Source of the DNA: an uncultured Pseudokineococcus sp.
GTDB lineage: Bacteria; Actinomycetota; Actinomycetes; Actinomycetales; Quadrisphaeraceae
DNA: 64,000 nucleotides
Assembly: GCF_947495735.1 (NCBI RefSeq)
Contig: NZ_CANMAA010000002.1
Coordinates: forward strand, 464,316 to 528,315
Direction: 5' to 3'
The notes beneath the pieces are model-generated. The model saw nothing but the letters and a program-made list of their open reading frames with translations, was not told the DNA's origin and made no database searches. A program made the position numbers and the translations under genes. Below, one piece after another: positions 7,460 to 16,010 of the stretch (positions are counted from its first letter, which is position 1; the number at the start of each line of letters is the position of its first letter).

Positions 7460-8866
7460 TCAGCGCGGGCGCACCTCCAGCCGGAGCCCGTCGCGGGGTC
7501 GCATCGTCACGAGGGCCTCGACGCGCACCCGCTCGCCGGGGGCCGGGTGCACCGAGGCGCCGCGGAGCAGCTCGGCCAGGACCAGCGTCGCCTCGACGAG
7601 GGCGAAGTCGCGACCGATGCACAGGCGCGGCCCGGCGCCGAAGGGCACGTACGCGGCGCGCGCCTCGCGCCCGAGGCCGCCCTCCTCGAAGCGCTCGGGG
7701 CGGTAGGCCTCCGGGTCGGGGAAGAGCTCGGGGCGGCGGTGCAGCAGCCAGGGGCTGACGATCGCGGTCGTGCCGGCGGGCACGGCCACGCCGTCCAGGA
7801 CGTCCTCGGCCACCGCCCGCCGGCTGAGCACCCAGGCCGGCGGGAACAGGCGCAGGGACTCCTCCACCGCAGCGCGCGTGCGCGGCAGCGAGCGCAGGTC
7901 GTCCCAGGTCGGCGGACGCCCACCGCGGGCGTCGCCGCCCCCGAGCACGGCGTCCAGCTCCTCGGCCACGCGGCCCTGCGCCTCCTGCTCCCGCGAGAGC
8001 AGGTGCAGCGTCCACGTCAGCGCGGAGGCGACCGTCTCGTGGCCGGCGATGACCATCGTCACGAGCTCGTCGCGCAGCCCCTCGGGCGCGAGGTCGCCGC
8101 TGTCGACCGCGCGCAGCAGCAGCGCCAGCAGGTCGCCGTCGTCTCCGTCCGCGCCCTGAGCCCGGCGCCGTGCGACCACGGCGCCGGCGGACGCGTCCAG
8201 GGCGGCGACCGCACGGCGCAGGCGCCGGCGCGCGGGCGTGGGGAGCCACAGCGGCAGCGGGGTGCGCACGCGGCCCACGACGACCTCGAGGGCCTCCAGG
8301 ACCGCCGCGACGAGGCGCTCGCCGTCCTCGGCGACGTCGGCGCCGAAGAGCGTGCGCCCCACCACCTCGAGGGTGGCCTGCAGGCCGCCGGCGTCGACGT
8401 CCACGACGCCGCCGCCCTGCGGCCAGGCCGCCCGCATCCGCTGCGCCGCCGCGACGGACTGCTCGGCGACGGCGGACAGGCCGCCGGGGTGGAAGGCGGG
8501 CTGCGCCGCGCGGCGCCGCTCCCGCCAGACCTCGCCCTCGCTCGTGAGGAGGCCGGAGCCCGTCACGGCGGACAGCGCGCCGTACTGGGCGGTGCGCTTG
8601 GACCAGCCGCGGTGGTTGTCCACGAGGATCCGCCGCGCCGCCGTCGGCGAGGTGACCAGGACGACGGGCAGGCGGGGCATCGGGAAGGCCACCAGGTCGC
8701 CCCAGCGCTCGTGCACGGAGGCGAGGAAGGCCAGCGGGTCGGCGCGGATCCGCGGCACGGCCGCGACCATGTGGTGCGGCAGCGGTCCGTCGGCGTCGAC
8801 GGGCGTGTACCGGGCGTTGGCCCGGGACCTCTGCGGAGCGGTCGGGACGGGCGTCGGGCCGGTCAC
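7460..8866 (-). CDS. cytochrome P450
   Basis: Heme monooxygenase of 468 residues. The I-helix motif AGHETVAS, the K-helix ExxR (EESLR) and the heme-binding loop FGAGPRLCIG with the axial cysteine at residue 416 are all present, so the protein should be functional. The substrate cannot be inferred; the overall look is closer to soluble CYP102-like or CYP4-like bacterial P450s than to biosynthetic-cluster P450s. There is no ferredoxin or reductase gene beside it. It lies 23 bp downstream of the GroES-like gene in the same direction and probably shares its transcript. Confidence 0.93.
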   Translation of the reverse strand: MTGPTPVPTAPQRSRANARYTPVDADGPLPHHMVAAVPRIRADPLAFLASVHERWGDLVAFPMPRLPVVLVTSPTAARRILVDNHRGWSKRTAQYGALSAVTGSGLLTSEGEVWRERRRAAQPAFHPGGLSAVAEQSVAAAQRMRAAWPQGGGVVDVDAGGLQATLEVVGRTLFGADVAEDGERLVAAVLEALEVVVGRVRTPLPLWLPTPARRRLRRAVAALDASAGAVVARRRAQGADGDDGDLLALLLRAVDSGDLAPEGLRDELVTMVIAGHETVASALTWTLHLLSREQEAQGRVAEELDAVLGGGDARGGRPPTWDDLRSLPRTRAAVEESLRLFPPAWVLSRRAVAEDVLDGVAVPAGTTAIVSPWLLHRRPELFPDPEAYRPERFEEGGLGREARAAYVPFGAGPRLCIGRDFALVEATLVLAELLRGASVHPAPGERVRVEALVTMRPRDGLRLEVRPR

Positions 8867-8889
8867 CGGTCCCGGGCCCTCCTCGACGC

Positions 8890-9267
8890 TCAGAGGTACA
8901 GCCCCGTCCGCCCCTGCTCCGCGGCGGCCTCGGCCACCGCGTGCAGGTCGCGCTCGCGCAGGAGCACGTACTCGCGCCCGGCCAGCTCGACCTCACCGCG
9001 GTCCTCGGGGTCGAAGAGCACGCGGTCGCCGAGCTGCACCTGGCGCACGTGCTGGCCCACAGCCATGACGACGGCCCACACCAGGCGCTTCCCGACGGCC
9101 GCCGTGGCGGGGATGACGATGCCCGCGGAGGAGCGGCGCTCACCGCCGGCCTCGGCGGTGGAGACCAGCACCCGGTCGTGCAGCATGCGCACGCCGAGGT
9201 CCCCGGGGGCGGGCCGGTCGGGGTCCGAGGACCCGGTGCGCCTGGCGGCGCTCTCGTCGGCGGTCAT
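8890..9267 (-). CDS. GroES-like co-chaperonin paralogue without GroEL
   Basis: Protein of 125 residues with the Cpn10 beta-barrel. It has an HDRVLV opening, an SAGIVIP segment after the mobile loop, a VGQHVRQVQLGDRVLF core and a YVLLRERDLHAVA C-terminal strand. About 25 extra residues precede the domain. There is no groEL here, and main groES genes normally sit with groEL or alone with strong heat-shock elements, so this is likely a secondary, diverged GroES. The TAGCGT hexamer 7 nt upstream of ATG suggests a leaderless mRNA. It is the first gene of an apparent two-gene unit with the P450. Confidence 0.85.
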   Translation of the reverse strand: MTADESAARRTGSSDPDRPAPGDLGVRMLHDRVLVSTAEAGGERRSSAGIVIPATAAVGKRLVWAVVMAVGQHVRQVQLGDRVLFDPEDRGEVELAGREYVLLRERDLHAVAEAAAEQGRTGLYL

Positions 9268-9274
9268 GCCGCCG

Positions 9275-9280
9275 ACGCTA
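9275..9280 (-). promoter_or_regulatory. leaderless -10 element of the groES-like gene
   Basis: TAGCGT on the minus strand, 7 nt before the ATG at 9267. No Shine-Dalgarno sequence is present. Confidence 0.6.
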
Positions 9281-9385
9281 TCCCGGGCGCCCGGACGGGG
9301 TCGGCGCGGCGCCCGGGCCCGGACGCACGGCGGCCCGCTCGCCCCTGGACGGGGACGGGCGGGCCGGCGGTGGGCTCTCCGAGCG

Positions 9386-9823
9386 TCAGTCGTCGTCGTC
9401 GCGGCGACGACGCACCGTGGCGTCGCGCCCGCCGCGCTTCTGGCCGCGGGTGACCGCCTTCTCGATCTCGCGGCGCGCGTGCTTGCGACGGCGCTTGCGC
9501 ACGGCCCGCAGGACGGCGAGCGCCAGCACCCCGAGCACCCCGGCGCCCCCGGCGGCCAGGCGCTCGGTGCGCGGCTGGCCGTCCGGGGTGAGGACGGCGT
9601 CGCGGCCGCGCTTCGTCAGGTCGGCCTTCAGGCGCGCGATGACGTTCTTCGGCGACACCAGGTCCACCAGCGCGTCGACGTCCGAGGCGAGCTGGTTCTG
9701 CTGACCGCGGATGACCTTCTCGAGCTCGGCGGGGTCCGAGGGCAGCGGCTGGGTGCGCGGCTGCCGGCGGGCGGGCGCCTGGCTGGCCCGCTGGTCGCGG
9801 GCCGGGCTGGCGGGGAAGCTCAT
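9386..9823 (-). CDS. DUF3618 family membrane-anchored protein
   Basis: Protein of 145 residues with the DUF3618 core LASDVDALVDLVSPKNVIAR in its middle, a single transmembrane helix around residues 92-110 (AAGGAGVLGVLALAVL) and a strongly basic C-terminus ending in a run of Arg and Asp. The function of the family is unknown. ATG 9823 has a strong AGGAGG ribosome binding site. It is divergent from the peroxiredoxin gene at 10013. Confidence 0.88.
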   Translation of the reverse strand: MSFPASPARDQRASQAPARRQPRTQPLPSDPAELEKVIRGQQNQLASDVDALVDLVSPKNVIARLKADLTKRGRDAVLTPDGQPRTERLAAGGAGVLGVLALAVLRAVRKRRRKHARREIEKAVTRGQKRGGRDATVRRRRDDDD

Positions 9824-9999
9824 GGGTCCTCCTGGCGGTTGGTGCTCGGCACCGTGGCGCCGGCGGAGATCGTCGGCGGCGACGCTATCGCGGGCTCCGT
9901 CGCGCGGCAGGTCCAGAAGCGGCCGCGGTCAAGGCGCTGGGCCGGGCGGGACCGCGGCGGCGCGCCACCGGGGCCGCCGCGACCGGGCCGCGACCTGGC

Positions 10000-10005
10000 T
10001 AGCCT
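10000..10005 (+). promoter_or_regulatory. leaderless -10 element of bcp
   Basis: TAGCCT, then 7 nt, then the ATG at 10013. No ribosome binding site intervenes. Confidence 0.6.
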
Positions 10006-10012
10006 CGCCCGC

Positions 10013-10537
10013 ATGAGCGAGCGCACCGGGGCCGGGGCCACCCCGCCCCCCACGACGACGTCCACCGGCCGGCGCCTGCAGGAGGGCGACGTCGCCCCGC
10101 CCTTCACCCTGGCCACGGCCGACGGCGGCGAGGTCTCGCTGGCCTCCTACGCCGGGCGCTCGGTGGTCGTCTACTTCTACCCCTCGGCCATGACCCCCGG
10201 CTGCACGACCCAGGCGGTGGACTTCCGCGACAGCCTCGAGGAGCTGCGGGAGGCCGGCTTCGACGTGGTGGGCGTCTCCCCCGACTCCCCGGAGCGGCTG
10301 CAGCAGTTCGCCGACCGCGACGAGCTCAGCTTCCCCCTCGCCTCGGACCCCGACCACGCGGTGCTGGAGGCCTACGGCGCCTGGGGCGAGAAGTCGACGT
10401 ACGGGCGCCTGTCGGTGGGCGTCATCCGCTCGACGGTCGTCGTCGGCCCGGACGGGCGCGTCGTGCACGCCTCCTACGGCGTCAAGGCCAAGGACCACGT
10501 GGCGCGGCTGCGCCGCACGCTCGGCGTCGAGGCCTGA
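10013..10537 (+). CDS. bcp: thioredoxin-dependent peroxiredoxin, Bcp/PrxQ type, 1-Cys
   Basis: Thiol peroxidase of 174 residues that reduces hydrogen peroxide and organic hydroperoxides in the cytoplasm. The AhpC/TSA core is clear: GDVAPPFTL, then VVVYFYPSAMTPGCTTQAV with the peroxidatic cysteine at residue 64, then VVGVSPDSPE. The resolving cysteine, five residues later in two-Cys PrxQ enzymes, is valine here and there is no other cysteine, so this is a one-Cys form needing an external thiol. About 20 low-complexity residues precede the domain. The start is supported by TAGCCT 7 nt upstream. Confidence 0.93.
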   Translation: MSERTGAGATPPPTTTSTGRRLQEGDVAPPFTLATADGGEVSLASYAGRSVVVYFYPSAMTPGCTTQAVDFRDSLEELREAGFDVVGVSPDSPERLQQFADRDELSFPLASDPDHAVLEAYGAWGEKSTYGRLSVGVIRSTVVVGPDGRVVHASYGVKAKDHVARLRRTLGVEA

Positions 10538-10592
10538 GGACCTCGACGGCGCCTACGCTCGCACCGTCGCCCGGCTCCTGCGCCGGGCGCTC

Positions 10593-10678
10593 GCGGACGT
10601 GGTGGAACTGGCAGACACGCGAGGTTTAGGTCCTCGTGCCCCGGAAGGGGTGTGCGGGTTCGAGCCCCGCCGTCCGCA
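10593..10678 (+). tRNA. tRNA-Leu (anticodon TAG)
   Basis: The acceptor arms GCGGACG (10593-10599) and CGTCCGC (10671-10677) pair perfectly, with discriminator A at 10678. The anticodon loop TTTAGGT carries TAG, the long variable arm expected of a class II tRNA is present, and the T loop reads GGTTCGAGCC. CCA is not encoded. Confidence 0.96.
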
Positions 10679-10711
10679 CCCAGCCCCGAGCGCGCCGCGG
10701 CGGGCCCGGAC

Positions 10712-10753
10712 GCAGCAGCGGCGCCGCCCGGGGTGGGGCGGCGCCGCTGCTGC
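10712..10753. terminator. strong bidirectional hairpin between tRNA-Leu and the fasciclin gene
   Basis: A 17-nt arm starting GCAGCAGCGG (10712-10728) pairs perfectly with 10737-10753 around an 8-nt loop. It can end both the tRNA-Leu transcript (+) and the fasciclin transcript (-), whose stop is at 10765. Confidence 0.85.
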
Positions 10754-10764
10754 GAGGTCTCAGG

Positions 10765-11517
10765 TCACGTGCCCGACGGCATGAGCACCGCGTCGACGAG
10801 GTAGACCGTGGCGTTGGCGGTCTGGACGCCGCCGCAGACGACCGAGGCGGGGTTCTCCCCGTCGGCGTCCACGGTGATGTCGTCACCGCTGCCGGTCACC
10901 GAGAGCTGCTCCCCCACGAGGGTGTCGTAGTCGCCCTCCGGCGCCTGCGGGTCCACCGGCGTCGTGACGACGTGGTAGGTCAGCACGTCGGTGAGCGTCT
11001 GGGCGCCCTCGGGCGAGCCGAGGGTGTCCAGGGTCGCCTGGTCGAGGGCCGCGAACGCCTCGTCGACGGGCGCGAAGACGGTGATGTCCTCGGCTCCGTT
11101 GAGGTCGTCGACGAGGTCCACCTCGGGGTTGAGCTGGCCCGAGACGGCCGCCGTGAGCTGGGTCAGCAGCGGGTTGTTGCCGGCGGCGGTGGCCACCGGG
11201 TCCTGCGCCATCCCGTCGACCGAGCCGGCGCCCTCGGGGTTCGCCTCGGCGTAGTCGCCGCAGCCCGGGCCCACCAGCATCGCGGCCGGGTCCATGTCGC
11301 CGGACATCCCGCCGGTCTCCATGCCGCCCGTCTCCATGCCGCCTGTCTCCATGCCGCCGGACATGCCCTCGCTCGGGGTCGCCGTGGGGGCGGACAGGGA
11401 GGGGTCGGGGACGGCGTCCTCGGTGCCGCCCACGGGCTCGTCCGAGCCGCACGCGACCAGCGAGAGGGCGAGTGCCGCGGCGCCGGCGGTGGCGGCGAGG
11501 GTCCTGGAGCGCTTCAT
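10765..11517 (-). CDS. fasciclin-domain lipoprotein with Met-Gly linker
   Basis: Secreted lipoprotein of 250 residues, MPT83-like. The signal sequence ends in LSLVAC with the lipidated cysteine at residue 23. A linker containing three METGG units plus further Met-Gly pairs runs to about residue 78. A FAS1 domain fills the rest ([50 protein letters not shown]). FAS1 domains usually mediate adhesion or protein contact; the methionine cluster could bind copper, which is inference. The start has GGAAGGA upstream. Its ECF-type promoter motif (11564-11591) matches the one before the neighbouring sulfite-oxidase-like gene. Confidence 0.92.
   Translation of the reverse strand: MKRSRTLAATAGAAALALSLVACGSDEPVGGTEDAVPDPSLSAPTATPSEGMSGGMETGGMETGGMETGGMSGDMDPAAMLVGPGCGDYAEANPEGAGSVDGMAQDPVATAAGNNPLLTQLTAAVSGQLNPEVDLVDDLNGAEDITVFAPVDEAFAALDQATLDTLGSPEGAQTLTDVLTYHVVTTPVDPQAPEGDYDTLVGEQLSVTGSGDDITVDADGENPASVVCGGVQTANATVYLVDAVLMPSGT
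11309..11353 (-). repeat. three 15-bp coding repeats (METGG units)
   Basis: Three consecutive 15-bp units at 11309, 11324 and 11339 differ only at one wobble base (plus strand CCGCC[G/C/T]GTCTCCATG-type units are offset by one codon). They encode the METGG repeats in the linker of the fasciclin lipoprotein. Confidence 0.8.
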
Positions 11518-11563
11518 GGGGGTCCTTCCATCGGGGGTGAGCCCTGGTGGGCGGTCGAGGGGT

Positions 11564-11591
11564 GTTCGGACCCTCCGGGCCTCGCGGATCG
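11564..11591 (-). promoter_or_regulatory. SigK-like ECF promoter of the fasciclin gene
   Basis: On the minus strand CGATCC (11591-11586), 16 nt, then CCGAAC (11569-11564). The Mycobacterium SigK consensus is CCATCC-N16-17-CCGAAT, so each hexamer matches at five of six positions with legal spacing. The expected start of transcription is about 40 nt before the ATG. Confidence 0.55.
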
Positions 11592-11754
11592 CTCTGCGGC
11601 AGATCGTGATCCGGCCGTGACGTCCGGTTCATCCGCTGAGCACGACTGTGCCGTGCCCGGCCGCGGGCCGCACGGCGGCGGGAGCCGCGGCGCGGCCCGG
11701 TGGGCCGGACGGGTGAGCGGCGCGAGCCTCGCGCGCGCCCCGCCCGGCGACGCC

Positions 11755-13353
11755 TCAGGCGTCGGTGGTGCCCGTGACCGTGACGGAGTGCCAGCCCGTG
11801 GCGCCGTCGGGGACCGGCGGGACGCGCTCCTCGGGCTGGGTCGCCCCCGTCTCGTCGGTGGCCCGCACCTCGAGCGTGTGCGAGCCCTCGGGCAGCTCGT
11901 AGGGGAAGCGCCACTGCACCCAGGTCCGGTCGTTGTAGACCGCCGCGAGCTCGGCGTCCCGCCACGGGCCGTCGTCCAGGCGCAGCTCCACGCGGGCCAC
12001 GCCGCGACCCTGCGCCCAGGCGGTCCCGGCGGCCACGGCCTCCCCCGCGGGCCGGCGCGACAGCGGCTCCGGCACCTCGATGCGGCTCTGGGTCCTGACG
12101 GGACCGCGCTCGGACCACCCGCGGTCGGTCCAGTACGCCGTCCTGTCCGCGAAGCGGGTGACCTCGAGGTCGACGACCCACTTGGTGGCCGAGACGAAGC
12201 CGTACAGGCCGGGCACGACCATGCGGACGGGGAAGCCGTGCTCGGTGGGCAGCGGCTCGCCGTTCATGGCGACGGCGAGGATCGCGTCCACCTCGTCGTC
12301 GACGAGGACCTCCAGCGGCGTGGACGCCGTCCACCCGTCGACGCTGGTGGACAGGACCATGTCGGCGTCCGCGGTGGGGCGCGCCCGCGCCAGCACCTCG
12401 CGGATCGGCAGGCCGAGCCACCGCGCGTTGCTGATGAGGTCCCCGCCCACCTCGTTGGAGACGCAGGCGAGGGTGACCCAGGTCTCGAGGAGCTCGGAGC
12501 CGAGCAGCTCCTCGAAGGAGATCTCGACCTCCTCCTCGACCATGCCGTGGACGCGCAGCGTCCAGGTCGCCGGGTCCACGCGGGGCACGGTCAGTGCCGT
12601 GTCGATCCGGTAGAAGTCCTGGTTCGGCGTCTGCCACGGCACGACGCCCTCCACGCCGACGTCGACGGCCTCCGGCACGGGCGGCGCCGCGACGGCCGGC
12701 GCGGGCAGCCGCAGGGCGGCGCGGACCGAGGAGACGCCGCGGCTGGCCGCCCCCAGGGCGCGCCCGCCGGCGAACGAGGCGGCGGCCAGGGCTCCCGTGA
12801 CGCCGGCGCTGACGAGGAAGCCGCGGCGGGAGGCCCCGTCCGCCTCCGCGTCGGCGCCGGCGCGCCCGGGCGCGGGCAGGCGGTCGAGCATCCAGTGCAG
12901 CGCCAGGAGCCCCGCCACGGCCCCCAGCAGGCTCGGCAGGGGCGACAGCAGCACGGCGTCGGGGCGCGTGGCCGCCGCCACCGCTCCGACGACGCCCAGC
13001 ACGATGACGACCACGTCCCCCAGGACCCGGCGACGCCGGCCGAGGACGCCCGCGAGGGCGGCGAGGAGCGTCAGCACGAGACCGGTCCCCACCAGCAGGG
13101 CCGTCTTGTCGGCCGTGCCGAACGTGGCGATGGCGAAGTCCTTGAGCCACGCCGGCGTCAGGTCGACGAAGGCGTCGCCCACGGCGAGGACGGGCGCGGA
13201 CGTCGGCGCCAGGACAGCGGCGAGGACCTCGGCGACCCCCAGCGTCAGGGCGGCGGCCAGCACGCCCGCGAGGGCGGCCAGCGCCGTGGCGCCCGGGGAC
13301 GCGCGGCGCTCCCGCGGGCGCGCGCCGGGCTGGGCGGGGGCGGTCGTGGTCAT
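11755..13353 (-). CDS. membrane-anchored molybdopterin-dependent oxidoreductase, sulfite oxidase-like
   Basis: Membrane enzyme of 532 residues. The first 170 residues hold about five transmembrane helices. A twin-arginine-like sequence, SRRGFLVSAGVTGAL, follows near residue 176 and is itself hydrophobic. Then comes a periplasmic molybdopterin domain of the sulfite oxidase/YedY type, with the catalytic cysteine in WVTLACVSNEVGGDLISNA and FPVRMVVPGLYGFVSATKW downstream. A Mo-co dimerisation-like domain ends the protein. It likely acts on an oxidised or reduced sulfur species outside the membrane; the substrate is unknown. It lies upstream of the fasciclin gene and shares its promoter motif. Confidence 0.9.
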   Translation of the reverse strand: MTTTAPAQPGARPRERRASPGATALAALAGVLAAALTLGVAEVLAAVLAPTSAPVLAVGDAFVDLTPAWLKDFAIATFGTADKTALLVGTGLVLTLLAALAGVLGRRRRVLGDVVVIVLGVVGAVAAATRPDAVLLSPLPSLLGAVAGLLALHWMLDRLPAPGRAGADAEADGASRRGFLVSAGVTGALAAASFAGGRALGAASRGVSSVRAALRLPAPAVAAPPVPEAVDVGVEGVVPWQTPNQDFYRIDTALTVPRVDPATWTLRVHGMVEEEVEISFEELLGSELLETWVTLACVSNEVGGDLISNARWLGLPIREVLARARPTADADMVLSTSVDGWTASTPLEVLVDDEVDAILAVAMNGEPLPTEHGFPVRMVVPGLYGFVSATKWVVDLEVTRFADRTAYWTDRGWSERGPVRTQSRIEVPEPLSRRPAGEAVAAGTAWAQGRGVARVELRLDDGPWRDAELAAVYNDRTWVQWRFPYELPEGSHTLEVRATDETGATQPEERVPPVPDGATGWHSVTVTGTTDA

Positions 13354-13360
13354 GCCCCAT

Positions 13361-13387
13361 GTTCGGCCCCGCGCACTCCCCGGATGC
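13361..13387 (-). promoter_or_regulatory. SigK-like ECF promoter of the sulfite-oxidase-like gene
   Basis: On the minus strand GCATCC (13387-13382), 15 nt, then CCGAAC (13366-13361), ending 7 nt before the ATG at 13353. The same CCGAAC box and nearly the same -35 occur before the fasciclin gene. The position implies a leaderless ECF-driven mRNA. Confidence 0.5.
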
Positions 13388-13465
13388 CACCCGGGGCTGC
13401 ACGGGCGGACCGGCGGAGGGCCGGACGTCGCCCCGGTGCGCCGGACGGGTGACCCGCCGGCCGGC

Positions 13466-14083
13466 TCAGCCGAGCAGGCGGGGCAGCGAGCCCGCGAGCG
13501 CCGCGAAGGCGCGCGCGCGGTGGGAGATCGCGTTCTTCTCCGCCGCGCTCATCTCGCCGAGGGTCCGGTGCTCGCCCTCGGGCACCACGGCGGGGTCGTA
13601 GCCGAAGCCGCCGGCGCCGCGCGGCGCCCGGGCGAGCGAGCCGGCGAGGCGTCCGGAGCGGACCTCCTCGTGCCCTCCGGGGAGCACCAGGGCCGCCGCG
13701 CACACGAACGACGCCCCCCGCTCCTCGTCGGGCACGTCGGCCAGCTGGGCGAGCAGGAGGGAGAGGTTGGCCGCGTCGTCCCCGTGCCGCCCGGACCACC
13801 GCGCGCTGAAGACCCCCGGTGCGCCCCCGAGGACGTCGACGCACAGGCCCGAGTCGTCCGCGAGGGCCGGCAGGCCCGTGGCCGCGCAGGCGGCGCGGGC
13901 CTTGAGCAGGGAGTTGGCCGCGAACGTCGTGCCGCTCTCGACGACGTCGGGCACCGCGGGCAGGCCCTCGGCGTCGAGCGCCAGCAGCTCCAGCGAGGGC
14001 AGCGGCCCGGCCAGCAGCGCGGCGATCTCACCGACCTTGTGCGCGTTGCGCGTCGCGAGGACGGCGCGCGGGGCGCCGCTCAC
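13466..14083 (-). CDS. rdgB: XTP/dITP diphosphatase (RdgB/HAM1)
   Basis: House-cleaning nucleotide pyrophosphatase of 205 residues that hydrolyses dITP, XTP and ITP to keep deaminated purines out of DNA. Family motifs: [12 protein letters not shown] at the N-terminus, [22 protein letters not shown] with the catalytic acid region, [13 protein letters not shown] and ISHRARAF near the end. GTG 14083 overlaps the rph stop by 4 nt (GTGA), giving translational coupling. The rph-rdgB pair is conserved in actinobacteria. Confidence 0.95.
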   Translation of the reverse strand: MSGAPRAVLATRNAHKVGEIAALLAGPLPSLELLALDAEGLPAVPDVVESGTTFAANSLLKARAACAATGLPALADDSGLCVDVLGGAPGVFSARWSGRHGDDAANLSLLLAQLADVPDEERGASFVCAAALVLPGGHEEVRSGRLAGSLARAPRGAGGFGYDPAVVPEGEHRTLGEMSAAEKNAISHRARAFAALAGSLPRLLG

Positions 14084-14871
14084 GCGCTGGCGCCGGGGGC
14101 GAGGTCGGCGGTCGTCACGGGGGTGCCCGGCGCGGCGGCCAGGGCCGCCTGCTGGAGCCGCGTCAGCGTGGCGCACCCGCCGAGGGCCAGCTCGAGCAGG
14201 GCGTCGAGCTCGGCGCGGTCGAAGGGCGTGCCCTCGGCCGTGCCCTGGACCTCCACGAAGCGCCCGTCGCCGGTGGCGACGACGTTCATGTCGGTGCCGG
14301 CGGCGGAGTCCTCGACGTAGTCGAGGTCGAGGACGGGCCGACCGCCGCTGATGCCGACGCTGACCGCGGACACGCTGCCGCGCAGGGGGTCGCGCTTGAC
14401 CAGCCCCTCCCCGCGCGCCCACTGGACGGCCTCGGCGAGCGCCGTCCAGGCGCCGGTGACGGCCGCCGTGCGGGTGCCGCCGTCGGCCTGCAGGACGTCG
14501 CAGTCCAGGACCAGGGTGTTCTCCCCCAGCGCCCGGGTGTCGACGACGGCGCGCAGCGCCCGGCCGATCAGGCGGGAGATCTCGTGCGTGCGCCCACCGA
14601 CCTTGCCCCGCACCGACTCCCGGTCGCTGCGGCTGTCCGTGGCGCGCGGCAGCATCGCGTACTCGGCGGTGACCCAGCCCTCGCCGGAGCCCTTGCGCCA
14701 GCGCGGGACCCCCTCGGTGAGGGAGGCGGTGCACAGCACCCGGGTCTGGCCGAACTCGACGAGGACGCTGCCCTCGCCGGCCTGCTGCCAGCGGCGCGTG
14801 AGGCGGACGGGGCGCAGCGCGTCGGGCGTGCGGCCGTCGTGGCGGGTGGCGGGTCCAGAGGCGCTCGTCAT
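14080..14871 (-). CDS. rph: ribonuclease PH
   Basis: Phosphorolytic 3'-5' exoribonuclease of 263 residues that trims tRNA 3' ends. Motifs include [32 protein letters not shown] with the phosphate-binding arginines, [36 protein letters not shown], and [17 protein letters not shown] with metal-binding aspartates. It has the usual length plus a short N-terminal tail. TAGGGT 8 nt before the ATG suggests leaderless expression, and rdgB is coupled downstream. The gap of 240 bp to murI has no gene, although a metallo-beta-lactamase-fold gene often lies there in relatives. Confidence 0.96.
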   Translation of the reverse strand: MTSASGPATRHDGRTPDALRPVRLTRRWQQAGEGSVLVEFGQTRVLCTASLTEGVPRWRKGSGEGWVTAEYAMLPRATDSRSDRESVRGKVGGRTHEISRLIGRALRAVVDTRALGENTLVLDCDVLQADGGTRTAAVTGAWTALAEAVQWARGEGLVKRDPLRGSVSAVSVGISGGRPVLDLDYVEDSAAGTDMNVVATGDGRFVEVQGTAEGTPFDRAELDALLELALGGCATLTRLQQAALAAAPGTPVTTADLAPGASA

Positions 14872-14879
14872 GGTCGGCG

Positions 14880-14885
14880 ACCCTA
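14880..14885 (-). promoter_or_regulatory. leaderless -10 element of rph
   Basis: TAGGGT on the minus strand, 8 nt before the ATG at 14871. Confidence 0.55.
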
Positions 14886-15112
14886 CGCGCGGGAGCCGGC
14901 GCGCCGCCTCGACGGCAGCACGCGCCGGCGCCGGGGATCGCCACCGTCAGGGCCAGGCGCGGCACCGGCCTCGAGCAGGGATCAGGAGGCGGCCGCAGAC
15001 GGCCCGGGCGGCGAGCCCGAGCAGCCGACCACGGCCGGGCGCACCGGTGCGCTCCCCGACGCCGTCGCGCGCGCCGAGGACCAGCCGGTGCAGGGGGTCC
15101 TCGGCGCGCCGG

Positions 15113-15931
15113 TCACGAGCGCGCAACCGGCGCGAGCAGCCCGGCGCTCTCCGCGAGCGCCACCTCGGGCCCGAGGAAGCGCCGCGCCAGCTCGGTGAAG
15201 GTCTCCGGGTCACCGGTGGTCAGGAAGCGGTGCACGGGCGCCGGGCCGCCCGGTGGGCGCTCGAGGCCGTTCTCGACGAGCGCCCGGTACACCTCCTGCG
15301 CCGTCTCCTCGGCGCTGCTGACCAGGCTGACGCCGGGCCCCATGACCAGGGAGAGCACGCCCGTGAGCAGCGGGTAGTGCGTGCAGCCGAGCACGAGCAC
15401 GTCCACGCCCGCCTCCTGCAGCGGCGCCAGCGCCCGGCGCGCCTCGTCCATGAGCTCGGGGCCGGTGGTCACGCCGGCCTCGACGAACTCCACGAAGCGG
15501 GGGACGGCGCGGGTGGTGACCTGCAGCAGCGGCGCCGCGGCGAACGCGTCCTCGTACGCCCGCGAGGTCGCCGTCGCACGGGTGCAGATGACCCCGATCC
15601 GCCCCGTCCGCGTGACGGCCGACGCCCGGCGGACCGCGGGGCGGATGACCTCGACGACGGGCACGTCGTACCGCTCGCGCGCGTCGTGCAGGACGGCGGC
15701 GCTGGCGGAGTTGCAGGCGATGACGAGGAGCTTGACGCCGCGCTCGACCATCTCGTCGAGGCACTCCAGCGCGTAGCGGCGCACCTCGGCGATGGGGCGT
15801 GGCCCGTAGGGCTGGCGGGCGGTGTCCCCGACGTAGAGGACCGACTCGTCGGGGAGCTGGTCGAGCACCGCGCGGGCGACGGTCAGGCCGCCGAACCCGG
15901 AGTCGAAGATGCCGATGGGTTCGTCCGCCAC
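15113..15931 (-). CDS. murI: glutamate racemase
   Basis: Cytoplasmic racemase of 272 residues making D-glutamate for peptidoglycan. Both catalytic cysteines are present, in [13 protein letters not shown] and [13 protein letters not shown], along with the N-terminal [15 protein letters not shown] and [13 protein letters not shown]. The GTG start at 15931 is 7 nt downstream of TACGCT, giving a leaderless reading. It is followed by rph-rdgB and preceded by the DUF2017 and clpS genes, all on the minus strand, an arrangement familiar from other actinobacteria. Confidence 0.97.
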   Translation of the reverse strand: MADEPIGIFDSGFGGLTVARAVLDQLPDESVLYVGDTARQPYGPRPIAEVRRYALECLDEMVERGVKLLVIACNSASAAVLHDARERYDVPVVEVIRPAVRRASAVTRTGRIGVICTRATATSRAYEDAFAAAPLLQVTTRAVPRFVEFVEAGVTTGPELMDEARRALAPLQEAGVDVLVLGCTHYPLLTGVLSLVMGPGVSLVSSAEETAQEVYRALVENGLERPPGGPAPVHRFLTTGDPETFTELARRFLGPEVALAESAGLLAPVARS

Positions 15932-15938
15932 GCCCAGC

Positions 15939-15944
15939 AGCGTA
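15939..15944 (-). promoter_or_regulatory. leaderless -10 element of murI
   Basis: TACGCT on the minus strand, 7 nt before the GTG at 15931. Confidence 0.6.
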
Positions 15945-16010
15945 GGCGCCGGCGCCGGCGAGCCCCGCTCGGCGGACGCGCTCGGCGTGCTGTCGTCCGG
16001 CCGCGGCGCG

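Noticed and set aside
14947..15213. 88-codon frame in and beyond the rph-murI gap
   Set aside because: It overlaps the 3' end of murI in another frame and shows no domain; it does not replace the metallo-hydrolase gene often found there.
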